Below, one piece after another: positions 12,160 to 22,780 of a DNA stretch of 64,000 nt. Origin of the DNA: Sarcophilus harrisii (taxonomy: Eukaryota; Chordata; Mammalia; Dasyuromorphia; Dasyuridae); the NCBI RefSeq assembly GCF_902635505.1, contig NC_045429.1, forward strand, positions 163,392,997 to 163,456,996. The letters are read 5' to 3'. Below the pieces are notes generated by a model. The model saw only the letters and a list, made by a program, of their open reading frames with translations. It was not told where the DNA came from and did no database searches. The translations under genes were made by a program, and so were the position numbers. Positions within the stretch are counted from its first letter, which is position 1. Each line of letters begins with the position of its first letter.

Positions 12160-13030
12160 TTAAGAAATTTTTCCTTAGAGCAGAAATCTGTCTCTATGCA
12201 ATGTTCATTTCTTATCATTTTGGCCTCTAAGACTAAGCAGAATAAACTTCATCTCTCTTCCATATGACAATTTAAGTACTTGAAGATTGCTATCATGTTC
12301 TCTCTCTTTTCTCTTTTATACTGTAAATATATTCAGTATTTTAAATTAATACGTATTTGACATATGCTCCAATTCTTTCACAGATATTGTTTCCTACTCT
12401 GGTCTCTTATCTTATTTGTGTCCTGCCTCAAATGCAGTGGCAAAAAGAGAATATCATATTCCAACTGTGGTGTGACCAGGACAGAATATAACTTCCATAT
12501 ATTGTATTTATATAAATATTTTGTTTTGGGAGAGCCATATCTGTTCATGTCCAACTCTTTGTGACCCCATTTGGACTTTTCTTGGCAAAGACACTGGGGT
12601 GGTTTGTCATTCCTTTCCAGCTAATTTTACTTATGAGGAAACAGAGGCAAAGAGAGTCAAGTGATTTAAACCAACTCATATATCAAGAAAGTGTATGTTT
12701 AAGGCAGGATATGAACTCAGATTCTCCATGTGGTCCATAGCTCTCTCCCTTAACCATGAGGACACCATAAGAAATTTTGTCAAAAATTTTGTGGAAATCT
12801 ATGGTTACTATCAGTATTCTGATCAATTTATTCTTAAATCAGAAAAGATAATGAAGTTAGCTGGCTATGAACTGTTTCAGATGAAGCCATAGACACTTCT
12901 AGTAAAAAAAATCCCTTTAATAATCTGTTCTAGAAATTTACCAGTAATAGAAGCTCAATGATCTAAAATTGCCATATTCTATTATCTTTCCTTTTTTGAA
13001 AATTGAGACATATATCCCTTCTTTAGTCCT
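12160..13030 (+). mobile_element. Ancient CR1/L3-like LINE remnant, interrupted by a SINE
   Basis: Separated blocks match a very old amniote repeat that I recognise as CR1/L3-type. They include 'acttgaagattgctatcatg' near 12278, 'tgtggtgtgaccaggacaga' near 12467, 'gatgaagccat' near 12880, and 'ccctttaataatctgttcta' near 12914. The repeat resumes after the SINE at 12527-12760. Family assignment is from memory. Confidence 0.5.
12527..12760 (-). mobile_element. MAR1-type marsupial SINE
   Basis: Reverse-oriented SINE with the diagnostic tail 'ctctttgtgaccccatttgg', 'tttcttggcaaagacactgg' and the core 'gaggaaacagaggcaaagag'. Related copies lie at 29332-29600, 37328-37585 and 41790-42045. Confidence 0.8.
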
Positions 13031-13578
13031 GCAACTTGCTTTTGTCAGATAATTTATCTGACAATAGTTCTATTTTGCAAAGTCCAGTTCAGTTTAAAAT
13101 ATTGATTATCAAATTTATTGATGACATAAGGATGAAACAAATGGTTAAAATGTTGAATGGTGGAATTAAACTTCAAAATAATTCCAAGAATACCTCTCAT
13201 ATTTTAGCATTGAAAATTTCAAAGCAATATAAGGATTATTCTGAGAAATATTAACTATTGTTTGGCAAAAAGTACTGGAAAAGAATGATGAAAATATTTT
13301 TACCAAGAAATATAAAAAAATAAAATAATCACAAACATGAACTACTATTCATCCAGAATATAATAAAGGGATAATTGAAAAATCTGTTCAAGTTTGTATT
13401 TTATTGTTTGCTGTTAACGAGGAATCAGGAAACAGAGTAAATTACTATAATTTTCTTATTCAGGAGTTTCCCAAGATCTTATATTAACAAGTAATATTAA
13501 TTTTTGCTGCTATTAGGGGCTGAAAATTGCTGTGTAATTTTTTTGGAAGAAGAAATGTGGCTAAAGGTTTTCTTCTAA
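13031..13578. other. TAAR3 5' flank, no recognised repeat
   Basis: About 550 bp upstream of TAAR3 with no nameable repeat. The TAAR3 promoter or an upstream non-coding exon could lie here or further left; no motif was clear enough to call. Confidence 0.4.
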
Positions 13579-13580
13579 AG
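13569..13580 (+). promoter_or_regulatory. Possible 3' splice site in TAAR3 5'UTR
   Basis: The stretch ttttcttctaaag ends in AG at 13579-13580, 21 bp before the start codon. In mouse several olfactory Taar genes have non-coding 5' exons spliced just upstream of the coding exon, so this could be such an acceptor. The pyrimidine tract is short, and this is inference only. Confidence 0.35.
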
Positions 13581-13601
13581 ATCTGCACGGAATAAAAGGT
13601 C

Positions 13602-14633
13602 ATGGATATTACTTACATTCCTTCTGACTTATCCAGTTGTGCAAAATTTGGGAATAAATCCTGCCCACCTACCTCCAGACCACTTTCCACTCGAATCATA
13701 ATGTATTCATTCATGACAGGAGCCATGTTTATCACTATCTTTGGAAACCTTGTTATAATGATTTCCATATCTCATTTCAAACAGCTTCATTCCCCTACCA
13801 ACTTCCTGATTCTCTCCATGGCAACTACTGACTTTCTGCTGGGATTTGTCATTATGCCTTACAGCATGGTCAGATCAGTAGAAAGCTGTTGGTATTTTGG
13901 AGATGGTTTTTGTAAATTCCATGCAAGCTTTGACATGATGCTGAGCCTTACTTCCATTTTCCATCTCTGTTCTATTGCAATTGATAGGTTTTATGCTGTC
14001 TGCTACCCTTTGCACTATACCACCAAGATGACCATATCCACAATAAAGAGACTGCTGGCTTTTTGCTGGTCAGCACCAGCCATCTTCTCCTTTGGTTTGG
14101 TCTTGTCAGAAGCCAACGTCTCAGGCATGGAGACCTATGAGATTCTTGTTGCTTGCTTCAAATTCTGTGCTCTCACTTTCAACAAGTTCTGGGGAACCAT
14201 ACTCTTTACTACCTGTTTCTTTACTCCTGGCTCCATTATGATTGGTATCTATGGGAAAATTTTCATAGTTTCCAAACGACATGCTAGAGTAATTAGCAAC
14301 ATGCCAAAAAATACAAAAGAAGATAGTAGAAGAAATATCTCTAAGAAAAAAGACAGGAAGGCAGCCAAAACTCTGGGCATTGTAATGGGGGTGTTTCTAG
14401 CTTGCTGGTTGCCTTGTTTCATTGCTGTTTTGGTTGACCCATATTTAGGCTATTCTACTCCTATGGTAGTGCTAGATCTTTTAGTGTGGCTTGGGTATTT
14501 CAATTCTACTTGCAATCCATTAATTCATGGCTTTTTTTACCCTTGGTTTAGAAATGCACTTAAGTACATTTTGTCAGGAAAAATCTTTAGTTCACACTCA
14601 GGTACAGCAAATCTGTTCCCTGAAGCCCATTAA
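13602..14633 (+). CDS. TAAR3: Trace amine-associated receptor 3
   Basis: Intact single-exon class A GPCR of 343 aa, the same length as mouse Taar3 as I recall it, and similar along its whole length, from the 'DLSSC.KFGNKSCPPT' N-terminus to the 'TANLFPEAH' tail. There is one N-glycosylation site (N18-K-S) and N-terminal Cys13/Cys21. TM1 spans about 31-57, TM2 66-90, TM3 104-127, TM4 150-168, TM5 193-222, TM6 254-278 and TM7 287-311. Cys104 (3.25) pairs with an ECL2 cysteine (185 or 189). Asp111 (3.32) and Tyr299 (7.43) form the amine pocket. DRF is at 128-130 and CWLP at 268-271. NPxxY reads NPLIH at 305-309. The TAAR signature NS..NP......Y.WF is at 301-316. Start context gtcATGg is good and an in-frame stop precedes it at 13593. 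Mouse Taar3 responds to volatile primary amines such as isoamylamine; the human orthologue is a pseudogene. TAAR2 was considered, but the ends fit TAAR3. Confidence 0.96.
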   Translation: MDITYIPSDLSSCAKFGNKSCPPTSRPLSTRIIMYSFMTGAMFITIFGNLVIMISISHFKQLHSPTNFLILSMATTDFLLGFVIMPYSMVRSVESCWYFGDGFCKFHASFDMMLSLTSIFHLCSIAIDRFYAVCYPLHYTTKMTISTIKRLLAFCWSAPAIFSFGLVLSEANVSGMETYEILVACFKFCALTFNKFWGTILFTTCFFTPGSIMIGIYGKIFIVSKRHARVISNMPKNTKEDSRRNISKKKDRKAAKTLGIVMGVFLACWLPCFIAVLVDPYLGYSTPMVVLDLLVWLGYFNSTCNPLIHGFFYPWFRNALKYILSGKIFSSHSGTANLFPEAH

Positions 14634-14929
14634 AAATTGTACCAGCAAAGTGAATGAAAAATGAAATTTGAGGCTCTTAGCGTTCTGGTCTTCAAATAGC
14701 TGATTCCATATGGTATATGCCACTAATTTGTAATGTTCCAGATAAATTATATATGATATGCTTGAGTGTTGTATTAAAATGTATGAAAAGAGGATTGCTG
14801 AGAAGTTTTCCCTATCCCTCACTACCTTTTCCCAATATCCAAAGAGTTGCCAAGTCTTCTTGATTTTATGTCTATAACATTTCTCCCTTTTGTTCATTTT
14901 CTTCATTCAACCTCTACTCTAGCTTAGAT
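14634..14929 (+). other. TAAR3 3' flank / probable 3'UTR
   Basis: No repeat is recognised. An ATTAAA at about 14774 is the first plausible poly-A signal after the stop codon and would give a 3'UTR of about 150-160 nt. Unverified. Confidence 0.35.
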
Positions 14930-15510
14930 CCTTGTCATCTCTCACCTATAGTAGTATGATAGTTTTTTTAAATTATCTTTCTGTCTCAGTCTCTCTCTCT
15001 TCTCCAATACATTATCCTCACAACTGCTAAATTTATGTCCTATTTTTTAATAATTCAGACTTTTCAAAAATCACTCTGATAGTCTTTCCTCAATCAGCTT
15101 TCTATTTACATGCTGATTTTATTTCATATTGTTCCCTTTTTTATAATCTTTATTATAGTTAAACTGTTATGTGACAATCTATCTTCTACATCCATGCCTT
15201 TGCACAGGTGGTCTTCCTTGTCTCTCTGTTCAGTCCTACTTCTTGGAATCTATAGCTTCTTTCAAAGCATAACTCAAGCCAAGATTGGCCTTTCCTGATT
15301 CCCCACAGTTGCTGACAATTTTGTCTTTTGAAATTATTTTATATTACCGTATACATTTTTTATCATTTCCTTATATGTATTCCTATTATATTATACTATT
15401 AAGATGAAAGTTCCTTGAAGGCAAGAATTTTTTTTTTTGTTTTATATCTTTAAAGTCTTGCATATAGTAATTGCCTAATAAATGTTTTTTAAATTGCTGA
15501 ATTTAAAAAA
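14930..15510 (+). mobile_element. L2 LINE 3' end
   Basis: Typical L2 ending: the 'catgcctttgcacaggtgg' block at about 15193, 'aactcaagccaagattggcctttcctgattcccc', then 'agttccttgaaggcaagaa' and 'ttgcctaataaatgttttt' near 15480. The 25 bp at 15195-15219 are the donor of the small copy at 17197-17221. Confidence 0.8.
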
Positions 15511-15796
15511 TGGATAATTAAGTTTTAAATTATATTGTTCAGGAATTGGAGAAATCAGCAATTATCTTGAGTTGGGTTTGTCAAGGAAAACTTTATGAAG
15601 GAAATGAGTCAAATTAGATTTTTGAAAATTTTTATTAATTATTTAGCTCCCACAAATTATATATTTTATAGATTTTTTACAACATAATAAAATTATTTGG
15701 AAAAATAAAAGGTTTAGCATAACAAGGGAAATAATGAAAATGTATTTTAACTTTTTCTGTTACTTCCAGAACTCAAAACAGTATTATAAAGAAATA

Positions 15797-15934
15797 AATG
15801 TTGGGGTAATTAGGTGGTACAATGGATAGAGCACCAACCCTGCAGTCAGGAGGACCTGAGTTCAAATTTGGTCTCAGACACTTAATACTTCCTAGCTGTA
15901 TGACCCTGGGCAAGTTACTTAGCCCTAATTGCCT

Positions 15935-15993
<59 letters not shown>

Positions 15994-16018
15994 AAAAGAA
16001 AAAGAAAAGGAAAGAAGG
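15797..16018 (+). mobile_element. tRNA-derived marsupial SINE with long poly-A
   Basis: tRNA-like head from about 15800 (ggggtaattaggtggtacaa), core, then an uninterrupted run of 56 A at 15936-15991 followed by AAAAG repeats. The intact head and long pure A-tail suggest a recent insertion. I could not identify target-site duplications with confidence. Confidence 0.88.
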
Positions 16019-16029
16019 AAATGCCAAAA

Positions 16030-17080
16030 CAGTTTGATATTGTTTAAAAAATAGGAGTTGAATCTTTAACCAAAGAAAAAATAGAGGCAATTACAAAAAA
16101 CAAAATAGATAATTTTGATAATAAAAAATTGAAAACTTTTATGATATGTGAATTCAAGTAAAATAAGAAAGGATGTGTTTAATTGGAAAACATTTCTATA
16201 TCAAACACTCTAATAAAGGTTAAATATCTAAGATACATAGAAAACCAATAGGAATATATAAACCATTCTAAAACAGACAAGTAGTCAAAGTGATGAGGTT
16301 TGGCTATTAGAAAGAATGTAGTAATTTCTGAGAAACTCTAAGGCACCAACCCTAAGGAATGCCACAAACAATGCTGGCTGTCAGAGAACAATCTGTTGGT
16401 CAGTAACCCATAGAATTCAATGATGGGAACTGCTCCACCACTATCCAATGTTCTTTAAGAAGCCATACAATTCAATTATGGGTGCAAGCCCACTTTCTAT
16501 CACTCCTCATTTGAACCTCTAAGCCATAAAATTAGTATATCAGTGACTTGGACCTCATCTTTGTTTCTTTCTCTTATAAAATTATCTTCTTGCTACTAGC
16601 TTTTTGCTAAATTCCCTTGGAACTTAGCCCACTGTCAGCAGCATAATAAATCTTTACCCCTTAACTTGGAAACAAATTGAGTTTGTGAGTTCTTTTGCCA
16701 AACCTAGGACACAAACCTGGGCACCTTAATATTGCTGGAATATCTCTCATATCAACAAAAGGATACATGTAACTTTCAAAAGGAGAATTGCAAACTATTA
16801 ACAATTAAATTAAAATGTTTCAAATCATTACTGATAAGTAAAAATACAAATCAAAAAAATTCTGAATCATTGTAGCAAAACTTTATATGGTATCAAAGAA
16901 GTAGACAAATATGCATGGAGATTGATTGGGGAAGAGCTATACAAATTGGGGGACATGAACATGAATTGCAAAACTCTAAAACTATAATATCAAGGAAAAA
17001 TGTTGTAACTTGCCAAAAAAAAGCAAATAAAGTATCAGTATTATCCAACATCTGGCAGCTTCTATAATAAAGGATCAAAG
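16030..17080 (+). mobile_element. Old L1 ORF2 C-terminal / 3' fragment, split by a solo LTR
   Basis: 16030-16290 and 16758 onward read as one decayed L1 ORF2 3' region (phrases such as 'ataaaggttaaatatctaaga' and 'cttactgataagtaaaaatac'). The target phrase 'caaaggatac' is divided by the LTR at 16291-16757. Confidence 0.6.
16291..16757 (+). mobile_element. Solo LTR fossil of an endogenous retrovirus, inserted in an L1
   Basis: A 467-bp segment begins TG and ends CA, is flanked by the 4-bp duplication AAAG (16287-16290 and 16758-16761), and has an AATAAA poly-A signal at 16645-16650 with a T/G-rich U5-like end. The composition and 4-bp duplication fit a class I (gamma-like) ERV; family unnamed. 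No internal coding region or second LTR is present, so it is a solo LTR. It is younger than the L1 it interrupts. Confidence 0.8.
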
Positions 17081-17089
17081 GGAGTAGAA

Positions 17090-17923
17090 TACCATATTCC
17101 AGAAGGCAAAGGACCTGGGTTTACAACCAAAAATTAACTATGCAGTGAGAGTGAGTATTATCTTTCAAGGTAGGTGATGGATCTTCAATGAATTCGTGCC
17201 TTTGCACAGGTGGTCTTCCTTCAATGAATTCAATCATTTCTATTGGAAAAAACAGAACTAAACAGAAAATGATACTCAATATATATGCATGAAGTGGTAG
17301 AGCATACAAATTCTTAGAAAAGATATTAAGCCAGTTACAGGAAGAAATAAACAGCAAAACTATAATAGTGGGGGACCTCAACCTTCCCTTCTCAGAATCA
17401 GACAAATCTAACTACAAAATAAACAAGAAAGAAACTAGGGAGGTTAATAAAATTCTAGAAAACCTAGAATAGACCTCTAGAAAAAATTGAATAAGGACAG
17501 AAAGGAATATATCTTTTTCTTGCTGGTTCATGGCACCTGTACAAAAATTGCCCATGTATTAGGGCAAGAAGAGATCAATGAAGTGAACATGCAACTAAAA
17601 AAACTAGAAAAAGTACAAATTAAATACTGAATTAGAAATTCTGAAACTCAAAGGAGAGATTAATAAAATTGAAACTGAGAACTAATTAATAAAACTAATA
17701 GTTGATTTTATGGAAAAAACAAACAAACAAAAGAGGTGATTAATTTGATTAGAAAAAGGAAAGAATAAACCCAAATTAGCAACCTCAAAAATAAAAAGGC
17801 TGAACTTACCACCAATGAAAAAGAAATTAAAGCAATAATTAGGAGTAATTTTGCCCAACTGTATGGCAGCAAATCTGACAATCTAGCCAAAATGGATGGA
17901 TATTTGCAAAAATAAATATTGCC
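17090..17923 (+). mobile_element. L1 LINE, ORF1 end to mid ORF2 (left part)
   Basis: About 17340-17560 encodes endonuclease-like sequence ('VGDLNLPFSESDKS', then 'HVLG'). 17640-17917 matches the linker before the RT domain ('LIRKRK', 'NEKEIKAIIR', 'LYGSKSDNLAKMDGYLQK'). It is decayed. The element continues at 19527 after an inserted sequence, and a 25-bp foreign copy sits at 17197-17221. Confidence 0.75.
17183..17231 (+). repeat. Templated micro-insertion between 13-bp direct repeats
   Basis: The 13-mer cttcaatgaattc occurs at 17183-17195 and again at 17219-17231. Between and partly overlapping them, 17197-17221 is identical over 25 bases to 15195-15219 in the L2 element 2.0 kb upstream. The surrounding L1 frame needs only one copy of the 13-mer, so the second copy plus the insert was added to the L1. 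Confidence 0.85.
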
Positions 17924-19526
17924 AATGCAGTTGAGACATTTTAGCCTTCTTAGCATTGCTTCTGTATTGTGCTATTTTTAAAAGAATTTCACCAGCTTAC
18001 TCTTTTTGAAGAATTAGTGAAATTCCTTTTTTTTAATTGTTTGTACCCACTTTTTTATGCTAGAATTGGATCGATTTTTTTTTTTTTGTTATTTCCACTT
18101 CTTTTCTGAAATTGTTTTTCCATTCAATTGATGGTTTATTTCAAACTCATTCACAGTAGAAATTGAAGATATTACTTACTAATGTGGCACAGGCAAACAA
18201 ATTAAAACTCTAAAGAACTTGATAGGCTAATGACTAGAATAATTACTCAGTTCTTCAGTATTATTCAGAATATGCACTTCAAAGGGAGAATAGCACATCA
18301 GATTTGATTCACCAGCAATACACTATTTGGAAGTAAGCAAGGGTTAATTGAATCACCAGCACAATTTTAATATCTTCTAACGTCAATGAAAAATCCTTGT
18401 TTTTCTGGGGTCATCCACAAAATTAGATTTTAACTCATTACCATATCTTGTCATCCAATATACTTTATCCTAAGGAGGACACTCTTGATTTGTATTTATT
18501 AAATAACTTTCAAAAATGTACTTCCTGAAAATGGAAAGATGGCCATCACTTAGTATTTTCAATATGATTTTTTTGGCACTACCTTTTTTTATAATTATAT
18601 AAGTTCAAACATTTACATTTACCTTTTTAATTACATTTGATTTTTTAAGGCTAAAAAATGTAGAGGTGTTTTTTTTCTTTAAATATTAAAAAGCAAAATG
18701 TTTAAGCATTTTGTTTTCATTCAGTTTTGACATAAAAGACATTTTTGTGCATTTTAGAGAGCCTTAAAAATCTAATGTAATAAGGGAAATAGGTGAAAAT
18801 TTGAAATTCTTACATAGTATAGAAAAATGTAAAAAATGCATATATATATATAAAATACATATACATATATCACATATCCTTTTAGTAAACTATAAATGCC
18901 CTCAGGTACCATTTCAAATTATGTTTCTATTCTTTGGTCTGAGAAAAAAAAAGGATAACTATATATCATGTCTTTAAATTAACTTACTGTGACATATTCT
19001 TGCCAGGCAAGAGACAGGGTGGGTTACCCAAATTATCCAAAGATTAAGCCCAGTTTCAGGAATTTCAAATGTAATCATCTACATATCTTGCCATAAAAAT
19101 TAATACCATTCTGACTATTTAAATCCTAATCTCCCTGGAACTTGGAAGATCATCTATAAAAGAAGTCATCAGTTGTTTATTTGAAGCCAGAGGTGTAATC
19201 ACCATTAAATAAAAGCCACTTACTTCCTGTGTCTATTGCTGTGTCTGGTGTAACATTATACAGAAATCTGATTTTGCAGAGCTGGTCATGTCACACTAAA
19301 GAACCACACACATGGCTCAGAAATATAACTGTTAACTTCCTCTTTACCTGAAGTGCTGCTGTTTTTAAAAACTAACCCTACATAGTTTTGTGTCACCTAA
19401 TGTCAACAGTTGCTTGTCTGTGTTTGGTATTTAGTTCATGATATTTAGCCAAATCTAGTATGAAAACTGTTCCTTTGCTTGGAATATCATTTTACAAATA
19501 AAAACTGTATATATTGTAAAAAAAAA
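17924..19526 (+). pseudogene. Probable 3'UTR-only retrocopy of a host mRNA, inserted in L1 ORF2
   Basis: About 1.6 kb of non-L1 sequence separates two parts of one L1 ORF2 ('...DGYLQK' before, '(I)AKFSEEE' after). It ends with AATAAA at 19497-19502, 16 bp before an A-run (19518-19526), as a processed transcript would. The junctions share an imperfect 'aaa(t)attgcc(c)aa' duplication. No coding frame is recognisable, so only the 3'UTR of some unidentified transcript appears to have been copied by L1 machinery. I cannot name the parent gene. Confidence 0.55.
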
Positions 19527-22277
19527 TTGCCCAAATTTTCAGAAGAGGAAATAAGTTACCTAAATAGCCCTATTTTTTAAAAAGAAATTGAGCAAGCTAT
19601 TAATAAATTACTTAAAAAAATCTCCAGGACCAAATGAATTCATAAGTGAGTTCTGCCAAACATTTAAAGAACAATTAATTCCAATATTATGTAAACTATT
19701 TGAAAAAATAGGTAAAGGAGTCTTGCCAAATTCCTTCTATGACACAAAAATTGTACTAATACCTAGACCAAAAAAGCCAAAGCAAAAGAAGAAATTTACA
19801 GACCAATCTCCCTAATGAATATTGATGCAAATATTGATGCAAAAATTTTAAATAAAATATTAGCAAATAATTGTCTGAGAAACAGAGACAGGATAATAAA
19901 CTATAACAAAGTGGGATTTTTACCAGGAACGCAGGGCTGGTTCAATATCAGGACAACTATTACCATAATTGACTATCTCAATAATTAAACCAACAGAAAT
20001 CATATGATAATCTCAATAGATGCAGGAAAATGACTTGACAAAATATAGAATCTAGTCCTATTAAAAAAAAAAACAAGAGCATACAGATAAAGGGAGCTTT
20101 TCTTCAAATAATAAGTGGCATCTATCCAAAACTAATAACAAGTGTAGCTATTGCATTCTCACTAAAATCAGGTGTGAAACAAGGATGCTCATTATCACCA
20201 CTATAATTCAATATTGTACTAGAAATGTTGGCTTTAGCAATAAGAAAAGAAAAAGAAATTAAAGGAATTAGAATAGGTAATGAGGAAATAAAACTATTAC
20301 TCTTTGCAGATGATATGATGATATACTTAGAGAATCCTAGAAAAACATTCAAATACTTATTCAAAACAGCTTTAACAAAGTTGCAGGATATAAAATGAAT
20401 CCACACAAGTCACTAGCATTTCTATATATTCCCAACAAAGGCTAGTAGCAAGAGATAGAAAAGAGAAATTCCATTTAAATTAACTGGAGACAAAATAAAA
20501 TATTTGACTGTCTACCTGCCAAGACAAACCCAAGAACTATATGAACACAATTACAAAATACTTTTCACACAAAGTTAGGTTTAAACAATAGGAAAAATAT
20601 CAATTGTTTATGGGTAGACTGAGGTAATATAATAAAAATTACAATTCTGCCTGAATTGGTTTACTTGTTCAGTGCCATATCACTAAAACTGTCAGAAATT
20701 ATTTTATAGAACTAGAAAAATAATAAAATTCATCTGGAAGAAAAAAGGTCAAGAATAACAAGGGAATTAATGAAAAAAAATACAAAAGACTGTGGCTTAA
20801 TAGTTACCAGATTTAAAACTATATTATAAAGCAACAGCCATCAAAACTATTAGGCACTGATTAAGAAATAGAGTAATGGATCAGTGGAATAGATTATGCA
20901 CATGACACAGTCCTCAATGCCTAAGGTAATGTAGTATTGATAAACCTCCAAACTTTAACCCCTGGACAAAAACTCATTATTTCATAAAATTTGCTGAGAA
21001 AACTGAAAAGTAATGTCAGAAAAATAGCCCTTTATCTCACATCCTCTACCACAATAAGGTCTAAATGGGTATATGATTTGTACATAAAGGGTGATTTCAT
21101 AAGCAAATTAAAAGAGCAAGGGATAGTTTATCTGTCAGATCTTTGGAGAAGGGAGAAATTTATGACCAAAGAACTAAAGAACATTATGAAAGGCAAAATG
21201 GACAATTTACATTGCATTAAATTAAAAAGTTTTTGAACATTAGAAGGACAAAGGATAGTCTACCTCTCATATCTATGGAGAAGGAAGGTATGACAAAAGA
21301 TGAAATAAAGTACATTATTGAAGGCAAAATGAATAAGTTTGATTATACTAAGTTAAAAAGTTTTTGAACATAGAAGGAAAGCAATAAACTGGGGAAAATT
21401 TTTATATCCAACAATTTATTAGAATGCAAGCCATTCTTTAATTGATAAATGGTCAAAGGATATGAACAGATAATTTTCAGATGAAATTAAAACTACTTTT
21501 AGTCATATAAAAATGCTCTAAATCACTATTGATCAAAAATGCAAATTAAGACAACTGTGAGGTCCCACTACACATCTCTCAGATTGGCTAAGATGGCAGG
21601 AAAAGATAATGACTAATGTTGGAGGGGATGTGGGAAAATTGGGACACTAATAGATTGTTGGTGGAGTTGTGAAATGATCCAACTATTCTGGAGAGCAATT
21701 TGGAACTATATCCAAAGGGCTATCAACCTGTGCATACCCTTTGACTGGGTCTGTATCCCAAGGAAATCATTAAGAAGGGAAAAGACCATGTACAAAAATA
21801 TTTGCAGCAGTTCTTTTTGTGGTTAGAAAGAACTGGAAAATGAATAAATGGCCATCAATTAGGGAATGGCTGAACAAGTTGTAGCATATGAAGATAATGG
21901 AATATCATTATTCCATAAAAATAATGAGCAAACTGATTTTGGAAAGGCTCAGAAAGCCTTACATGAACTAATGCTGAGCAAAAAAGCAGAACCAGAAATA
22001 CATTATACATAAACACAACAAAAATGTGTTTTGATCAGTTATGAAAGGCTTGTTTCTTCTCAGTAGTTCAGTGATTCAAGGCAATCCCAGTTCAAGGATA
22101 GAAAGTACCATCTGTTTCCAGAAAAAGAACTATGGAGATTGAAGGTAAATCAACACATGCTATGTTCATTTCTTTTTTCTCCCGTATAGTTTTTCCTTTT
22201 TCTCCTATTTTTTCTTTCCCTTCATGATTCATAAAGCAAATTGCATTAAAATTAACTGATTAATTGTAAAAAAAAAA
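19527..22277 (+). mobile_element. L1 LINE, RT domain to 3' end (right part)
   Basis: Continues the L1 from 17090. The RT domain starts at about 19588 ('[25 protein letters not shown]', '[20 protein letters not shown]'), the catalytic region '[14 protein letters not shown]' is near 20300, the C-terminal domain covers about 20990-21950, and the 3'UTR ends in an A-run at 22267-22276. Frameshifts and stops are scattered. A roughly 125-bp segment is tandemly doubled at 21117-21372. Confidence 0.85.
21117..21372 (+). repeat. Tandem duplication within L1 ORF2
   Basis: About 21117-21240 and 21247-21372 are two diverged copies of the same ORF2 segment: both have 'ggatagt.ta.ct.tca.atct.tggagaa' and both end 'ttaaaaagtttttgaacat'. 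Other L1 copies in the window have one copy. Confidence 0.75.
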
Positions 22278-22780
22278 TAGACTCTGAATATAGATAACGA
22301 GCTGGACTTGGAAGTGAAGAGAGAGATGAAAGTCAGTAAATTGCCTTTAGGAACTTGTATGTTGTCTCGGAAACAAAGGTCTATTGTATAAGTCTGAAAG
22401 TAATGTACTGCTGTAGATTCAAAATTAAGTTGCTCATAGTAAGTGTGAATAGGATACAATGCATCACGAACAAAAAATTATCAGAATCCAAGAAAAGGAT
22501 GGCATCAAAGAAATGTATAGGCAATAGATAAAATTGGATTATCATCTGAGGAGAATGGGGGATAAAATCACATACAATCCATGTTGTCTTTTGGTATCTT
22601 CTCTATATCAATAGAAAGCAAAAATATCTTCAGCATATTGAATGTTAAATATATGGGGAATATGGATGAGAGTTGCATTGGATTTCATAGGAAGTATAAA
22701 TGCCTTACAACTTTATCATAGAAAGTAATTTACAGATTGTTTTTAGTATTTAAATATTAGGACCTTATATATCTTTAAGC
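22278..22780. other. No recognised feature
   Basis: Unique-looking intergenic DNA between the L1 end and a solo LTR. Confidence 0.4.

Noticed and set aside
13602-14633. TAAR2 as the identity of the first receptor
   Set aside because: TM3-TM4 resembles TAAR2, but the N-terminus, the 343-aa length and the 'TANLFPEAH' tail match TAAR3, and no upstream coding exon (as in TAAR2) is needed; an in-frame stop lies just before the ATG.
15773-16090. Open frames through the long poly-A/poly-T tract (both strands)
   Set aside because: Homopolymer read-through of a SINE tail; no protein family.
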